Shown here: positions 11,889 to 24,500 of the stretch, one piece after another
How positions within the stretch are numbered: position 1 is the first letter of the stretch
How the letters are laid out: every line of letters begins with the position of its first letter
Origin: Onthophagus taurus
Taxonomy: Eukaryota; Arthropoda; Insecta; Coleoptera; Scarabaeidae
Reading direction: 5' to 3'
Length of the DNA: 64,000 bases
Assembly (NCBI RefSeq): GCF_036711975.1
Contig: NC_091972.1
Coordinates: forward strand, 32,245,001-32,309,000
Position numbers and translations under genes: made by a program
The notes under the pieces: model-generated
The model's input: only the letters and a program-made list of their open reading frames with translations
Databases searched by the model: none
What the model was told of the DNA's origin: nothing

Positions 11889-12228
11889 TGATGTAAAATA
11901 TAGTTATTTGTCTAAATTTTAGGTTATACATATTTACCTACTTTTTAGTGGAATTGTCAGTGTTTATTATTATAAATATTCGAGTCAACTGCATATATGA
12001 TGCAGTAAATTTACTTTCAGTTAAGTAAATAAAGTCATTTTCTTAATTAATATAAATTTTATTATTTATATAATTAATTATGTGCAGACTCCTTTAAAGC
12101 AAATAGACGTTATTTATTTAGTGTATAACATCTCAGGTCATTTGTAAATACAAATTTATGTATATAAATTATTATTATGGAAAGATTTTGAAGAGACAAT
12201 AATTTTATTGTGAGTTGGACTTTCTTAA
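11889..12228 (+). other. Rabenosyn-5 3' flank
   Basis: AT-rich 3' UTR and downstream spacer. AATAAA at 12028-12033 is the best polyadenylation signal. Nothing else recognisable. Confidence 0.6.
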
Positions 12229-12311
12229 CCCTACAGTGAATACGTTGGGCCTGACAGGCCTATGCCTTATGTGTTTTGCTGTAACATTAAAATCACGTAT
12301 TCTCTGTAGGG
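12229..12311. mobile_element. 83-bp piggyBac-type MITE
   Basis: Ends CCCTACAGTGAATACGT and its near-perfect inverse (ACGTATTCTCTGTAGGG) are flanked by TTAA at 12225-12228 and 12312-12315. TTAA plus CCC ends fit a piggyBac-derived miniature element. Confidence 0.75.
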
Positions 12312-13098
12312 TTAATGTTCAAACCACAACCTATAATATACAGGGCTTTGTTCGTTGGGACTGCACTACTTGCACTAAGCAGTTTAGTGCAGATATTGTG
12401 TGTTCGTTGGGGATAGTGTAGTTTAGTGCAGTTGCACTCATACTGTTCGTTGGGCCATGCGCAGTGCAATTTCGTGCAGCGGGTGCAAGTCAGTGCAGAT
12501 TTTGTTGCACCTGCTTTCGATTAAGTTCAATAAGTGCAGTGTAATTCAGTGTAACTAAAATGGCGGAATATTTGAAAGCGTGTTTTGTAATAATTAATAT
12601 TAATATTAAATATTAAGAAATAAAACCTTACAATAATTAATATTTGTTGTATTAGAGAACACAGTATATTCAATGTCAGTAGAGGCAGTAGAAAAGTACC
12701 CCAACTTTTTTGGAATAATTTAAAACCTACCCTGGCGATTTTGGCGGCATTAAATACACTTATAGTACATTTAAATATATTAATTTATGTGTTTTTTCTC
12801 ATTTAGGGGTGGCTGCGGTTAACTACCCTCACCACCCCAAATTTTTTTTGCAAGTACTGCTTATATTATCGATTTTGGTGCAATTTAGCATGTGATTTCT
12901 TTATACGTTAAGTAGTACTTTTGAAAGAACTTATAAGGGTTAGTAGTTTGGTGTAGAAAATATATTTTGCTAAAAAAATGAAAAATAATAATAATAATAT
13001 AATAATAATTGATGAATCGCTACTAAAAAAACATTCTGCGATGATTTCATTTTCCTCGAGTATTTCGCTGACAATCTCCTGTTCGTCCATTTCAAATA

Positions 13099-14330
13099 CA
13101 GTGAGCGCTCACTTAACGTACCCAATGCGTTCCTGAGTTTCCGTACGTATAACGAATGTACGTTAAACAAACACGAAATATCCATAAGAATACGTATATT
13201 TATGTTTAATTGGTTCCAAGATGATCTTTGTTCGCACGAACGTACAAACTTGTTCGTACGAACGTACACTTACGGCCGACTCGGGACTTTCCTACTTTGC
13301 TCGTTACACTACTGACACTACTCTATTTTACCACATTTTGCATAGGGGATTTACCGAAAGAGACCGGACGAAAAAATATCTTTGTGAATTCAATTGATAC
13401 ACAAACTGAAAATTATTGAAATGGCAGAGAAGGGTGATAAACTAGCGGAAATAGGAAGACGTTTAGGATACAGTAGATCAACAGTTAACACAATAGTAAA
13501 ATCAAAAGAATGTTTGAAGTGTTATGTTAAAGATGGGGTAAATCTTCAACAAACTTCAGGTACTCGTTCTAATGTGATGGAAGAAATGGAGGGGACTTTG
13601 GTTAGACTCTCAATTACACAGAAATATTCCTTTAAGTCTTTCTGCTATCCAACAAAAAGCTAAGGAAATTTATTCAGAATTAAGAAAAAAATGGATGAGA
13701 ACGCAACTGATACGTTTAATGCAAGTTGGGGATGGTTTAGAAGATTTAAAATCAGGGCCAACTTAATTAAAGTGAAATTGACAGGAGAAGCAGCGAGTGC
13801 AGACTCTAACGCTGCTAGTGAATTTATAGCAACACTAAAAGCTATTGTCCATGATACAAAAGACAGATTATGTCGAAACGAATGACGATGGCGCTGTTGA
13901 AGACCTGTCCAAAGAAAATGTATTAAACTTAGAAACTTTAAGTGAAATTTTAAATAAAATCTAAAATCTCGCCGATGTCATAGAGAATGTAGACCCAAAT
14001 ATGGAACGAAGTTCTAATGTTATAGGTATGCTTCGTGATGCGTTTACTTGTTACAAAACCATGTACATAGAGAAAAAGAAGACTGGCCTTAGGCAATTAA
14101 CCTTAAAACAATTTTTAACTAAAAAAACTTAAGAATCGATAAGTTAATAATCGTTTATTTATAACTTTTTTAAATTAGAATAAAATGTAAAAATAAGGTT
14201 CTTACTTTTCTAGTTTTATTTGAATTCAATCATTCACTTTCTATAAAAAAAATAATGAAATTGGATCGCCGATGTACGTTAATGCGGATGACAAATGTAC
14301 GTTGTACGAACGTTAAGCGGGCGTTGACTG
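13099..14330 (+). mobile_element. pogo/Tigger element, 1232 bp
   Basis: Ends CAGTGAGCGCTCACTTAACG and, reversed, CAGTCAACGCCCGCTTAACG with TA on both flanks (13097-13098, 14331-14332). Internal TGTACGTTAA copies occur near both ends. It encodes CENP-B-like transposase pieces. Confidence 0.88.
13394..14132 (+). pseudogene. pogo/CENP-B-like transposase, internally deleted
   Basis: The first piece (13394-13663) is a CENP-B N-terminal HTH (IIEMAEKGDKLAEIGRRLGY). The second (13691-13885) is the second HTH, FNASWGWFRRFKIRANL and GEAASAD. A degraded C-terminal tail follows, ending LRQLTLKQFLTKK at 14132. The DDE catalytic core is missing, so it is a deletion derivative. Confidence 0.85.
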
Positions 14331-14651
14331 TATTATACTTTTTTTTTTATAAAAATCTGTTCGTTGCGACCACGGTTTATACACTTTTCTGACCTGCACT
14401 AAGTTGACATAACATTGCACTTACTTACACTTCATTGCACTATGACGTCATACGAGTGCCATGTCGTGCAGAGTAGTGCAGTCCCAACGAACAAAGCTCA
14501 GGTGTCTCACCTAAGTTGCCTCGGTCTATAGCCGAATTATGATTGAGTTTTTCAAAAAGTGTTTCAGATAAAAGTTGAATCGAATCATAATATTGTACAT
14601 ATTTTAAAATTAGTTTCAGTAATGGCGTTATTTTAAATAGAACACCCTGTA

Positions 14652-15019
14652 TATTATTGCATTTTTTGATTCTTTGTGAAATTTCAATAGTACTTTGTTA
14701 AGGATACCTTAGGTCTAACTGATATCGTTATTGAATTATATGACGATTTTCGAAAAAAATGACATTTACAGCATCTTATAAATTTGGTAATATTGCCGAA
14801 ACTGTGAAAGCTGGAAAGATTTGGTTTTCTGTTTTGGATTAACAATAAAAGAGCACATGTTTGCTAATAGAAAATTATGCATTTATATTATAGAGTTCTT
14901 AAGTAGGGATCTGTAATTTTCGAACTTTTTAATCATGGATAACTTATTTTTTTTAAATGGAACAATATACCAGTTTTTGCATAACTGGATGTAAAATTTA
15001 ATTTCTTTTCAGTTTTATA
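14652..15019. other. unassigned spacer
   Basis: AT-rich sequence between two elements. No coding frame or repeat end recognised. Confidence 0.4.
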
Positions 15020-16500
15020 CAGGTATCATGGTGTCTATTTTCAACGGTTTTGGAGATATTCCCGATTTTTCAGTTTTTTACGATAGATATGTATTGCGAA
15101 GTAGGCTTAAGACTGGTAAAATGGAAGGTGGTCGACGCTTTGCAATACTATTAAAAGTTGAAGTAGGCTTGGAAAACAAACTAGATAAACTGTCATTAGT
15201 GTTCCACCCATTAGAACTGTCATTAGTGTTCCACGCTTTAGAACTGGTTTTCAAAGTATTATTTGTTAACATAATAATTAAAAATGTCACTTACGCGGAA
15301 ATAATTAGTGGATATGGTTTTCGTCCTCGGCGAATATAACAAAAACGCTTTGTTAGCGTCAAGAGTTTACGCACAACAATATCCAGATAGGAGGCATTCA
15401 AATAGGAGGGCATTTCTGTCCTTACTGGAAAGATTTACAAATACTAGATCCGTAAAACGTACTAAGCGCTACCGTAATAACTCCGTACTTACGGATAAAA
15501 ACCAGTAGCACGAATTGTTAGCTGTGCAAGAAAATGCAGAATCTAGTGTGCGTGAAATAAGTAGGAGAACAATCATCAGTAAATCTTCGGTACACAGGAT
15601 TTTAAGAAAACATAATTATCATCCTTATCGAATCCAGTTGCACCAAGAAATTACTGAAGGCGATTTCGAAAGCAGGCTGTTATTCTGTCAGTGGGCAATT
15701 GAAAGAACTAATCTTGATGCGAATTTTTTCGAACAAGTGATGTTTTCGAATGAAGCTACCTTTCACAAAAATGAGTTTGTGAATCGTCACAATTGTGATT
15801 ATTATGATACAACAAACCCCCATCGATTCCTTGCAACGCTTAGCCAGTACAGATGGTCAGTGAACGTGTGGGCAGGTGTCATTGGAACGCATATCATAGG
15901 CCCTTTCTTTCATAATCAACGTTTGTCGGGTAGGATTTATTTAGAATTTTTAGAAAATAATTTGGGCGTTCTGTTGGAAAATATTCCACTAGCTATTCGT
16001 CAGTGGATGTGGTTCCAACACGATGGTGCTCTACCTCACAATACCGCCCAAGTACGTCGGTATTTGGATGTGTCCTTTCCGGACCGCTGTATAGGACGAA
16101 GAGGACCTGTCAGATGGCCTCCGAGATCGCCAGATCTTACCACTTACGACCAACTACTCCTGATGATATACGTCAACGCATTGTAAGAACTTTTCAAGAA
16201 ATCACACCAGAAATGTTCAAAACTCCTTACAAAAACGATTTCTGTTATGTAGTGAACAAAACCGACTACATTTTGAACATTTGATGCAATAGTGTTTTTT
16301 TATTTGTGTTCTGTTTCCAGTGGTCTTGTTGTGTTTTGTTGGCCACTTTTTAAGCATGCCAGGTAATATTTCTGCCAGTCCCAAGCCTGGTAAAATACGA
16401 GGGGAAGGTGGCCGGCGCTGCGAAATAAGTATCTATCGTTAAAAACTGAAAAATCGGGAATATCTCCAAAACCGTTGAAGATAGACACCATGATACAATG
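15020..16500 (+). mobile_element. DD41D mariner (rosa-like), about 1.5 kb
   Basis: Inverted arms share ATCATGGTGTCTATTTTCAA and continue through GGAGATATTCCCGATTTTTC for roughly 100 bases (15022-15125 and 16375-16497). TA precedes CAGG on the left; the right terminus is blurred (GATACAATG), so the end is approximate. Confidence 0.8.
15308..16281 (+). pseudogene. DD41D mariner transposase, catalytically dead
   Basis: 15308-15508 encodes the N-terminal HTH (YAQQYPDRRHSNRRAFLSL). 15515-16186 encodes SSVREISRRTIISKSSVHRI and the catalytic core. The first catalytic block reads FSNEATF where the family has FTDEATF, so Asp is now Asn. The second (WFQHDGALPHN) is intact, and WPPRSPDLTTYD places a third Asp 41 residues later. 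Immediately after it a small deletion and frameshift remove the FFLWG-type segment; the tail TTPDDIRQRIVRTFQEITPE continues in another frame to 16281. Hence an inactive relic. Confidence 0.9.
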
Positions 16501-17034
16501 CAAGTATTTCCCAGTCTTAAAGTTATAAATCATAAATTCTTATTACGGGGTCATACTCATATGGAAGTAGACTGCCAGCACAGCATCATCGAACGTGCAA
16601 AGAAGAAAGCAAAACCATTTACAATTTTTACTTGTAACGATTGGCTAAATTTTATTCGCAATTGTAAAAAGCCTCCATTTAATGTGTACTCCATGGCCCT
16701 AGAAGATTTTAAAAGTTTTAGTACATTGTACTCCTTATCAACAGCGCCATTTATATCTAGAAAGAAAAGCAATGATGGCCAAGAGTTTAAACTGTCCAAC
16801 ATTGTTTGGCTTCAGCTTCGGCGAGAAGTATTTGGAACTCTTTTTTATAAAACGTCATTTAATGACAATTTTTGTTCCATTAATTTTGTATAGAAATATT
16901 CGAAAACCGTCAAATATACCAAAAAGTACGATAATCTTGTAACTCTCCTTAAGTGGGTCCCTGAAGAATATCAGGATTATTTCAGAAACTTCCACCATAC
17001 TGAAGAAGCATCAGATTTCCCTGATGATGAATGA
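16498..17034 (+). pseudogene. transposon-associated protein fragment (DUF7869-like)
   Basis: Reads FLLRGHTHMEVDCQHSIIER then NVYSMALEDFKSFSTLYS; after a frameshift near 16890 it reads LLKWVPEEYQDYFRNFHH to a stop at 17034. The GHTxMxxDxxHSxIER pattern is familiar from multicopy arthropod proteins of probable transposon origin; the family name is given from memory. The 5' part is missing, apparently displaced by the mariner insertion. Confidence 0.5.
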
Positions 17035-17095
17035 GTTTATGAGTTAATATATTTTAAAATTTATTTTTTGTTGTAATAAGTTCATACATGTTATT

Positions 17096-17835
17096 AGCTG
17101 TGTTTGGTACACTTGCTATAAATACTCCTAGTGTAGCAAGTGTAGTGCAGTTGACAACTCTCAGTTTTCAACACATTTTCAAAGTGCATAAGTGTAACAA
17201 TTTTAGGTGTTTGGTAAACCGTATTATTATGACAGTTATAGGTTATGTAATCTTTATTATTTCTGTAGGAAGTTGAATAATTTATTATTGATCAAAGATT
17301 CAAGATGAATAAATCAAAAAAGGAAATGTTGCCTGTAGTGACCCTATTAGAGTCTGACACCGAAAGTGAAGACAATGATATGATTTTTGAAGAATTGGAC
17401 AGCGATGATGAAGAAAATGTATTTTTACTTTTAAGTAAAAAAGATAAAAGAACTTGCATCGATAAATACTTTGAGGATGTAGTTCCCAAATATTCTGATG
17501 TACAGTTTAAAAAGCATTTTAGAATATCTTGGGAGTTGTTTGAAAGTTTATCCAGTCGTTTTGAAGTAACAGAATTACAATATTTTATTTTATTTTAAAT
17601 AAATCTAACTTTGACACTTTCAAAAAACTAAATACGTCTTAAAGGTTATGTCGACTTACACTACACTTCCTACACTTGCCGGCGAGTCGGTGTGAAAAGT
17701 GTCTGTACTTTTAAAACTCAATCGCTTACCAAACGCGGCGGCACTATCTACACTTGTTTGCACCAGTCTACCAAACACTATTTTTAAGAAAAAGTGTGCA
17801 CTGGTGTACGTTAGTGCAATATACCAAACAAAGCT
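17096..17835 (+). mobile_element. PIF/Harbinger element, 740 bp
   Basis: Ends AGCTGTGTTTGGTA and, reversed, AGCTTTGTTTGGTA with ATT on both flanks (17093-17095, 17836-17838). Subterminal inverted motifs GTGTAG/CTACAC and AAGTGTAG recur. It carries a truncated protein. Confidence 0.8.
17305..17598 (+). pseudogene. Harbinger transposase N-terminal fragment
   Basis: 97 codons with an acidic start (SDTESEDNDMIFEELDSDDE), then YFEDVVPKYSDVQFKKHFRI and SWELFESLSSRF, which resembles the region before the HARBI1-type DDE nuclease. The nuclease itself is absent. Assignment rests on this plus the element ends. Confidence 0.6.
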
Positions 17836-17838
17836 ATT

Positions 17839-18592
17839 ATTGTCCCAAATTATTGTTTTGTTGTAAGTCATTCAGAAATAATTTTTTGAAGCCAAAATGT
17901 AGTAAGTCCAATAAATTCGTAAAAATAAAAAGTTTTCATAAAATGTTTTGTTAATGAACAAAAACAGATTATTAGTATTAAATAACAATATTTTCGCGAT
18001 TATGAGGTAAATTGTTTGTGAGCTGAGAATATGAAAATTATATTATTATTTCAAATTAAAAATAGTATATTTTTCGTTATTTCACAATTATGTTATTTTG
18101 GACTTAAGTCCCTTTAGCTCTAAGGTACAGACTTATTTATCTAGGGAAGGAAAGAAATTAGTATAGAGTATAGATAGTTGATTTGTGTAAGTTAAACTCT
18201 GTTTTTACCATGATTGATTGATGTTAATGTTAATTGTCATTTCAACTTCGAAAGAAAATTGTTACCAACACGATCCGCCAAAATAGCTGACGTTTAGTGA
18301 TATTTTGTTTCACCAACTCAACGACATCTAGAAGGCATTTAGTTAGTAATAATCGCAAATTAAAACATTTATTCCTTGGTACTTAATATACTACAATAAA
18401 AAATCATTAAAGTCACTTCATTTAGCACAAAATACAAACTATACAATCCATAAAGTCCACCGTGTAAACTATGCCTGAACTGTCAAAACAAAGTCAACAA
18501 AGTTGTGATTTGTCAAATAAAATTTTGAGGTTAGTTCTTCAATTAAACGTTTTAAATAAGTGAAAAATTCAAATTAGCGTCAAAAAACCATC
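17839..18592 (+). promoter_or_regulatory. Exo84 upstream region
   Basis: Spacer between the Harbinger element and the Exo84 start. AT-rich, no further element recognised; it should contain the Exo84 promoter and 5' UTR. The start context ACCATCATGG is favourable for translation. Confidence 0.45.
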
Positions 18593-21500
18593 ATGGAAGA
18601 ACCCTCATTAAATTTGTTATCATCCCCGGATTTTAATCCGGAAAAGTACGTTAGAGAATTATCACAAAATTGTATTGGCGGTCAAGAACTGGCTCGTTTA
18701 CGGAAAACAATCCAATCACTTTCAGAGGATACAAACGGCAGTTTAAAAAAGAACGTCTATGATAATTACATGCAATTTATCGATACAGCGAAAGAAATAT
18801 CTCATTTAGAAAGCGAAATGTATCAACTTAACCATTTGTTAACAGAACAAAAGTCTTTATTGGGTGCTTTGTATAATACAGCAATTTTGGGGGATGATGC
18901 TTACATTGTTGTTGAAGCAGATCTTAGTAAAGATAATAATGAAGCAAAAAAAGAGGATTTAAGAAAGATTAAAATGATGGCTTTGAGAGAAAAAATAAGA
19001 AATTGTCCTGAGATATTAGATGATCCCAAAAAGATTTTATTGTATGAAGGATATTTAACTGAATTAGATTCTTTAGAGAACACCCCAATCCAAAGCGTTT
19101 ATGGGGTATTATTTACTGATGGTTTATTGATTGCTATTTCAGATTTCTCAAATCGTGAAACTAGCAGTTTTAAATTTGATGTGTTTTATGATTTGGGAAC
19201 CATTGCCATAGTTAATGTTAAAGATTTGGGGAATGTAAAACAAGCTTTTAAACTCTTAGCTTTCCCAGATACGCGAGTTTTTCAATGCAAATCAAGTATC
19301 ATTAAAAAAGAATGGTTGGACAAGTTAGATCAAGCAAAAAAAGATAGATTAACACAAGATCAAACTAAAAAAGAACCCATCATTGATAAATCACCATCGA
19401 GATCATCCTCCATTGATGTTCCATATACAAATAATCCTTTTGAAGAACATGAAGAAGATATTTTTCATCATCCTGATTGGTTTATTGAGGTTTCTGATGA
19501 TTTAGATGTTTCAGTTGCTCAAAGACATTTCGAGGAAGCACTTTCTTTACTTGACAAAGCAAAAGAATACATTTCTAAATACACTCCACCAAAAAATCAA
19601 GATGACCACATTTTCAATGATATCAGATTGAAAGTTGATCAAAGACAAACTAATTTGATTGATGTTTTGATGAAAGAATTGGAAGTAAATCCAGATAAAT
19701 CACTTCAAGGTGGATTAAGAGCGGCAAGACGAGCTGTTCGTTTATTAAATCAACTTGATCGTAAAATGCAATCATGCGATTTGTTTCTAAAACTATGCAG
19801 TAGCATGTTGAAAATTCAATGTAAACAAGTAAAACGTGAAGGATCTACGTTTGTTTATACAAAAAATTTAACGAGTGTTGTTTTCACAAATTTGTGCCAT
19901 ATGACGGAGGAATTTTTAAGAGCTTTTTCCACTTCGTCGAGTTGTATTTCCGCTTATGTTGTTTGGGCAAGCAATGAAATTGCGCTTTTTACTAGCCATT
20001 TTATTAAACAAGCTTTCGTCCCCCAAACATCTTTAACAACTTTAGCTGATTGCATTATTCTTGTTCGTTCGCAATGTGATCGTTTATGTAAATATGGAAT
20101 CGATTTGTGTTATCAAATCGATGGATCTTTAAGGGACCACTTAAACCAAGCTTTAAAAGATACTAGAAATAAATTAATTGACTTAATTAAAGTACGATGT
20201 TCGGAAGATAAGTGGACCCCAATGAATTTAAAGTCCAGAAATCATTTGTCGCGGTATCTTCAGGAATTTAAAGATGTTGGCTTGGAAGTTAATAATTATG
20301 TAACTGGGGATTATTGGTTGCAGTTAACGGCGAATACGATGTCTTTTACGAAAGTGTTTTTAACTTTAGTAGAGGATTGTATGAGATTGCAAGCGCCGGA
20401 TTTGTTGTACAGAATTGAAAGTACTTTGTATTCTGTTTTTGAAGCTCAATTGAAACACATCGAGGTTACTTTAAGGAACGAAAAACGTAATGAGGTAAAA
20501 AAATATTATAATTATTTTTGATGACACTCATTTTAACATGAAATACACCACTCATTAACCTTTCGTTACTCACACGCGGACTCATAAAAATAGTTTATTG
20601 TATGACAATAAAACCCTTCGGGGTAAACGTTTATAGTTCTATGTACCTGGTACACTATTTAGGACATTTAGCCAATATTTCAGCCGTTTTTGTAATCTTC
20701 TTTACTTTGTATTTTAAATTGCGGTGTCCCGCACCAAAATATTTTATGGTATGACAATAAAACCCTTCGGAGTAAACGTTTATAGTTCTATGTACCTGGA
20801 GTACACACTATTTAGGAGATTTATCCAATATTTAAGTCGTTTTTATACCCTTCATTACTTTGTATTTTAAACTGCGGAGTCGGTCAGTCCGCTATAAGCG
20901 ATGGTGCTGTGAAGTTCAAAAGTGTAATAAGCAATGGCTACATACGAAAAAGAACAAGAAGGATTGAGCCGACTTATGGACGTGTGTTTTTGCAAGAGAT
21001 GGAAGAGGAAGAAGACGATGAAAATTTAGAAGACTGCGAAGAAGATGACGAAGTAGCGGAAAATCTAGCCGACAAAGAGGAGGCGGAAAATTCTTCTAGT
21101 GAACAGGACGTATCGGATGCAGAACAAGAACCATAACAGGTCCATATTTACACGTCGAAATGTAAGAACGCGTGCCGAGAATATAATAAAACATTTGCCG
21201 GGTCCAAAAGCTTCGCTAAAAGGTACCAAGAATTATTTAGAAATTTGGAAGTATTTTTTCAACATAGACATAATAAACATCATTACGATTTGCACCAACA
21301 AATACATTCAAAAACACCAAGAAAACTATAGTAGAGAAATGGATACGAAACTGACTAGTTTGTCGGAAATAAAAGGACTCCTTTATTTGGGTGGAGTGTT
21401 GAAATCCAATCGACTACACGCTGCGGATTTATGGAGCACAAACGGAACAGGTATAGAATTACTTCGGTTAGTTATGACGCGAACTAGATTTCAATTTTTG

Positions 21501-24500
21501 CTACAAAGTTTACGTTTTGACGGTTTGGAGACGCGGAATGAAACAAAATCAATCGACAAATTAGCTCCTGTGAGAGATATATTTGAAATATTTGTTCAAA
21601 ATTCCAGAAATGCATATACTCCATTTGAGTATGTAACAGTCGACGAAAAAATAGAGGGATTTAGGGGAAGATGTCCCTTTAGACAATACATTTCAAGCAA
21701 GCTAAATAAATATGGAATTAAGATATTTGCTTTGGCAGATGCAAAGACATACTTTGCTTGCAACTTAGAAGTGTACGTAGGCGTTCAACCAACAGGGCGA
21801 TATTCATGTAGTAATTCTTCTCAAGCTGTAGTAGAAAGACTATGCGAACCACTAAAAGGTTCAAATAGAAATGTGACAGCCGTTAATTGATTTACGTCGT
21901 TAGTTCTAATCAATACTCTAAGAACTAATTTCAAATTGACCTATTTGGGGACTGTCAGAAAAAACAAACGTGACGACCAATTGGATCCACCATGTACGGT
22001 TTTCAGAAAAACATTACCTTAGTTTCATATATTCCTAAAAGAAACAAGAATGTTCTATTGTTATCAAGTTTACATCATGATGACAAAATTGATGAAGAAA
22101 CTGGAAAACCTGACATGATAATGGATTACAATCGCACAAAAGGTGGAGTAGATACATTGGACAAGTTATGTGCTGCATACAACTGTGCAAGAAATACTCA
22201 AAGGTAGCTAAATGCTGTTTCTTTAGGCCTTGCTAAATGTAGCTGGAATGAATGCGCAAGTTATTTACTTATTGAATAACACAGAAATAATACGGTTTCG
22301 TTGAAGAGAATTTCTTCAAATTTTATTAGCTGCGTTGGTGGAAGACTCCCTCCGCTAACGTCTGCAACAATGTAATATACCAAGAGCGATCAAATTCAGA
22401 ATACGATAAATTCTTAAGCTCGATATAAGAACGAAACAACAACCGCAAACATCATCGAATGTAAGAGGATTTTTGCAATCGTGTAAAAAATCGCCCAACA
22501 AGATTTTCTTGTAAAAGATGTTTTCGATTCATTTGTGGTGAGCATTCTATTTTAGTATGTTCCGAATGTTTCGAAGAAATATAATCGCATTTTTGTAGTT
22601 ACATGTAAATAAATTATTGTACAAAGTTATTGATTTTCATTTTAGAATAAAGCATCTAATATGTATATCTATTAGTTATGGAATTTATATACAATCATTC
22701 ACACTCAAAATTTCTATTCTTTAGATCTGAAATATATAATTTTTGACACATAATTACATTAAAAGACGTTTAGTTGTTTGTAAAGAAGTTTCTGATTCAA
22801 TAGCATCACTTCAGATCTAATAATTATGGTGCGGACTCATAGTCCGCTGTGAGTAACAGATCACAGGATTCAAAGGTGAGTAACGAAAGGTTAAGAATTA
22901 GACTACAACTTTGAAACTTCGGTAAAATAATGTTTTATTATCAACTGAGAAACGATGAAAGTTTAGTTGGAAAAAAACAAAACAAAAATGAACATTTTTC
23001 AAGAAAAAGCTATGCAGTGGTCGATGTCCTCCTAGGGTATCTCGTTCCATGCAACCTCTAGATAGTGTCGAAGTTCATCCAGATTCTCAGGAGACCTGGG
23101 TACTTGTCTTAGTCGCCGACCCATCATATCCCAGACATGTTCAATCGGCGACAAGTTCGGTGACCTTGCAGGCCAGGGCAAAATCTGCAATCCAACCTGC
23201 TCCAGGAACCTTCTTGTAACCACAGCAGTATGGGGTCTTACATTATCCTGTTGGAAAGTGGCATTCTGCAACGTCTGCATGAAAGGTACTAACACCGGTT
23301 CCAGAACGTTGTCGATGTAACGACGTACGTTTAATGTGCCTGGAATGAACGTAAGGGGTGACCTTCGTCCAGCACATATCGCCACCCAAACCATAGCCCT
23401 AGGTGTTAAGGCTGTGTGTCGTCTTTGAACGAACTTCAAATTCCGTCTTTCTCCTCGATGTCGCCGCTCCCTTCTACGACCATCATTCACTTATAAACAA
23501 AACCTTGATTCATCGCTGAAGACGATGTCATTCCATTAAAACCATGCAAGTCTGGCTGCTCTATGGGGAGGTGTTAATGGAAGCCGAAGGTAAGGACGGT
23601 ATAAATGAAGCCCAAAGGAAGACATTCTTCTGTAAGCAGTTGCCATCGACAAGTGTCGGTTCAAAGCTCTCGTCCAATCCACAGCAATCGACCTTGTTTG
23701 AAATCGATCCCTGGTAGCCATCCGCCTAAGGCGTCGGTCTTCACGTATGTTGCTTCTTCGGGCGGGTCTTCCACCAGGACGGTGCCCCTGAATACCTTCT
23801 TCGGAACATAAACACCATATCCGAGCACCTGTAGTGTGGTCCAGATTCAGCCTTCTCCCAATCTCTCGGAATGAGAGACCCGCCTCTTTCATACCGATAA
23901 TTCGGCCCCTATCAAAGTCATTGATATGGGCAAAATTTCGACGACGTCGCATTGGTGGCATTACAAGGCATCTATTTGACAGTTTGGCAATCAAATAAAC
24001 TGACATTTTGTGGGCAGAAATTCATTAATTGCTAGGAAGAAATTATTGAAAGTTGGAGATAACAATGGTACAGGAAACATAACAGTTGAGTTTTTTCGGC
24101 GGAAGTTTTCATCGTTTCTTAGTTGATAATAAAGCATTATTATTTTACCGAAGTTTTAAAATTGCAGTTTACATTTTAGTGGGTGGTGGATTTCATATGA
24201 AAGTGAGCATATTTTAGTGTGAATTAATTTGGTTAGTTTATTTTATTTTATCGTTTTAATAACAAAATTGATTAATTTGTGAGTATTGGGTTTATTATCT
24301 TTAATATAGTGTTTAATCAGGTTGTGTAATTTTTATTGGTAAATATCAAATCTCATGAGTGTTATGCAACAAAGTTATTATAAAATGTATATAAATTATT
24401 AAGTTTAAACGGAATCCACCGAAAAATCGAAGCACCCACCTCTCCATATTTAGAAAACCGTCCATAATTTTATAGCAAAGGTTTCAACTATGCCCTAACC

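Larger units (their letters stand above)
12344..14498. mobile_element. PIF/Harbinger-type element with nested pogo
   Basis: Ends GGCTTTGTTCGTTGGGACTG and, reversed, AGCTTTGTTCGTTGGGACTG are flanked by CAG on both sides, a 3-bp duplication. The inner arms hold repeated AGTGCAG words. The same end design (AGCTTTGTT, 3-bp duplication) recurs at 17096-17835, where a Harbinger-like protein remains. No transposase of its own is recognised here. Confidence 0.7.
12341..14649. mobile_element. TA-flanked mariner-type MITE, split by a Harbinger element
   Basis: Its left end is only the CAG retained at 12341-12343 (TA at 12339-12340); the rest runs CAGGTGTCTCACCTAAG... from 14499 to AACACCCTG at 14649, followed by TA. 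Removing the inserted element leaves about 151 bp with CAGGGTGT-like ends. It is the outermost shell of a three-level nest. Confidence 0.7.
20559..22890 (+). mobile_element. piggyBac element, 2332 bp
   Basis: Perfect ends CCTTTCGTTACTCAC and its inverse, flanked by TTAA (20555-20558, 22891-22894). Encodes a decayed piggyBac transposase. Located in Exo84 intron 1. Confidence 0.95.

Noticed and set aside
12908..13269. Small minus-strand frames beside the pogo left end
   Set aside because: They cross the pogo terminus and contain simple AT repeats (poly-Ile/Leu), so not real genes.
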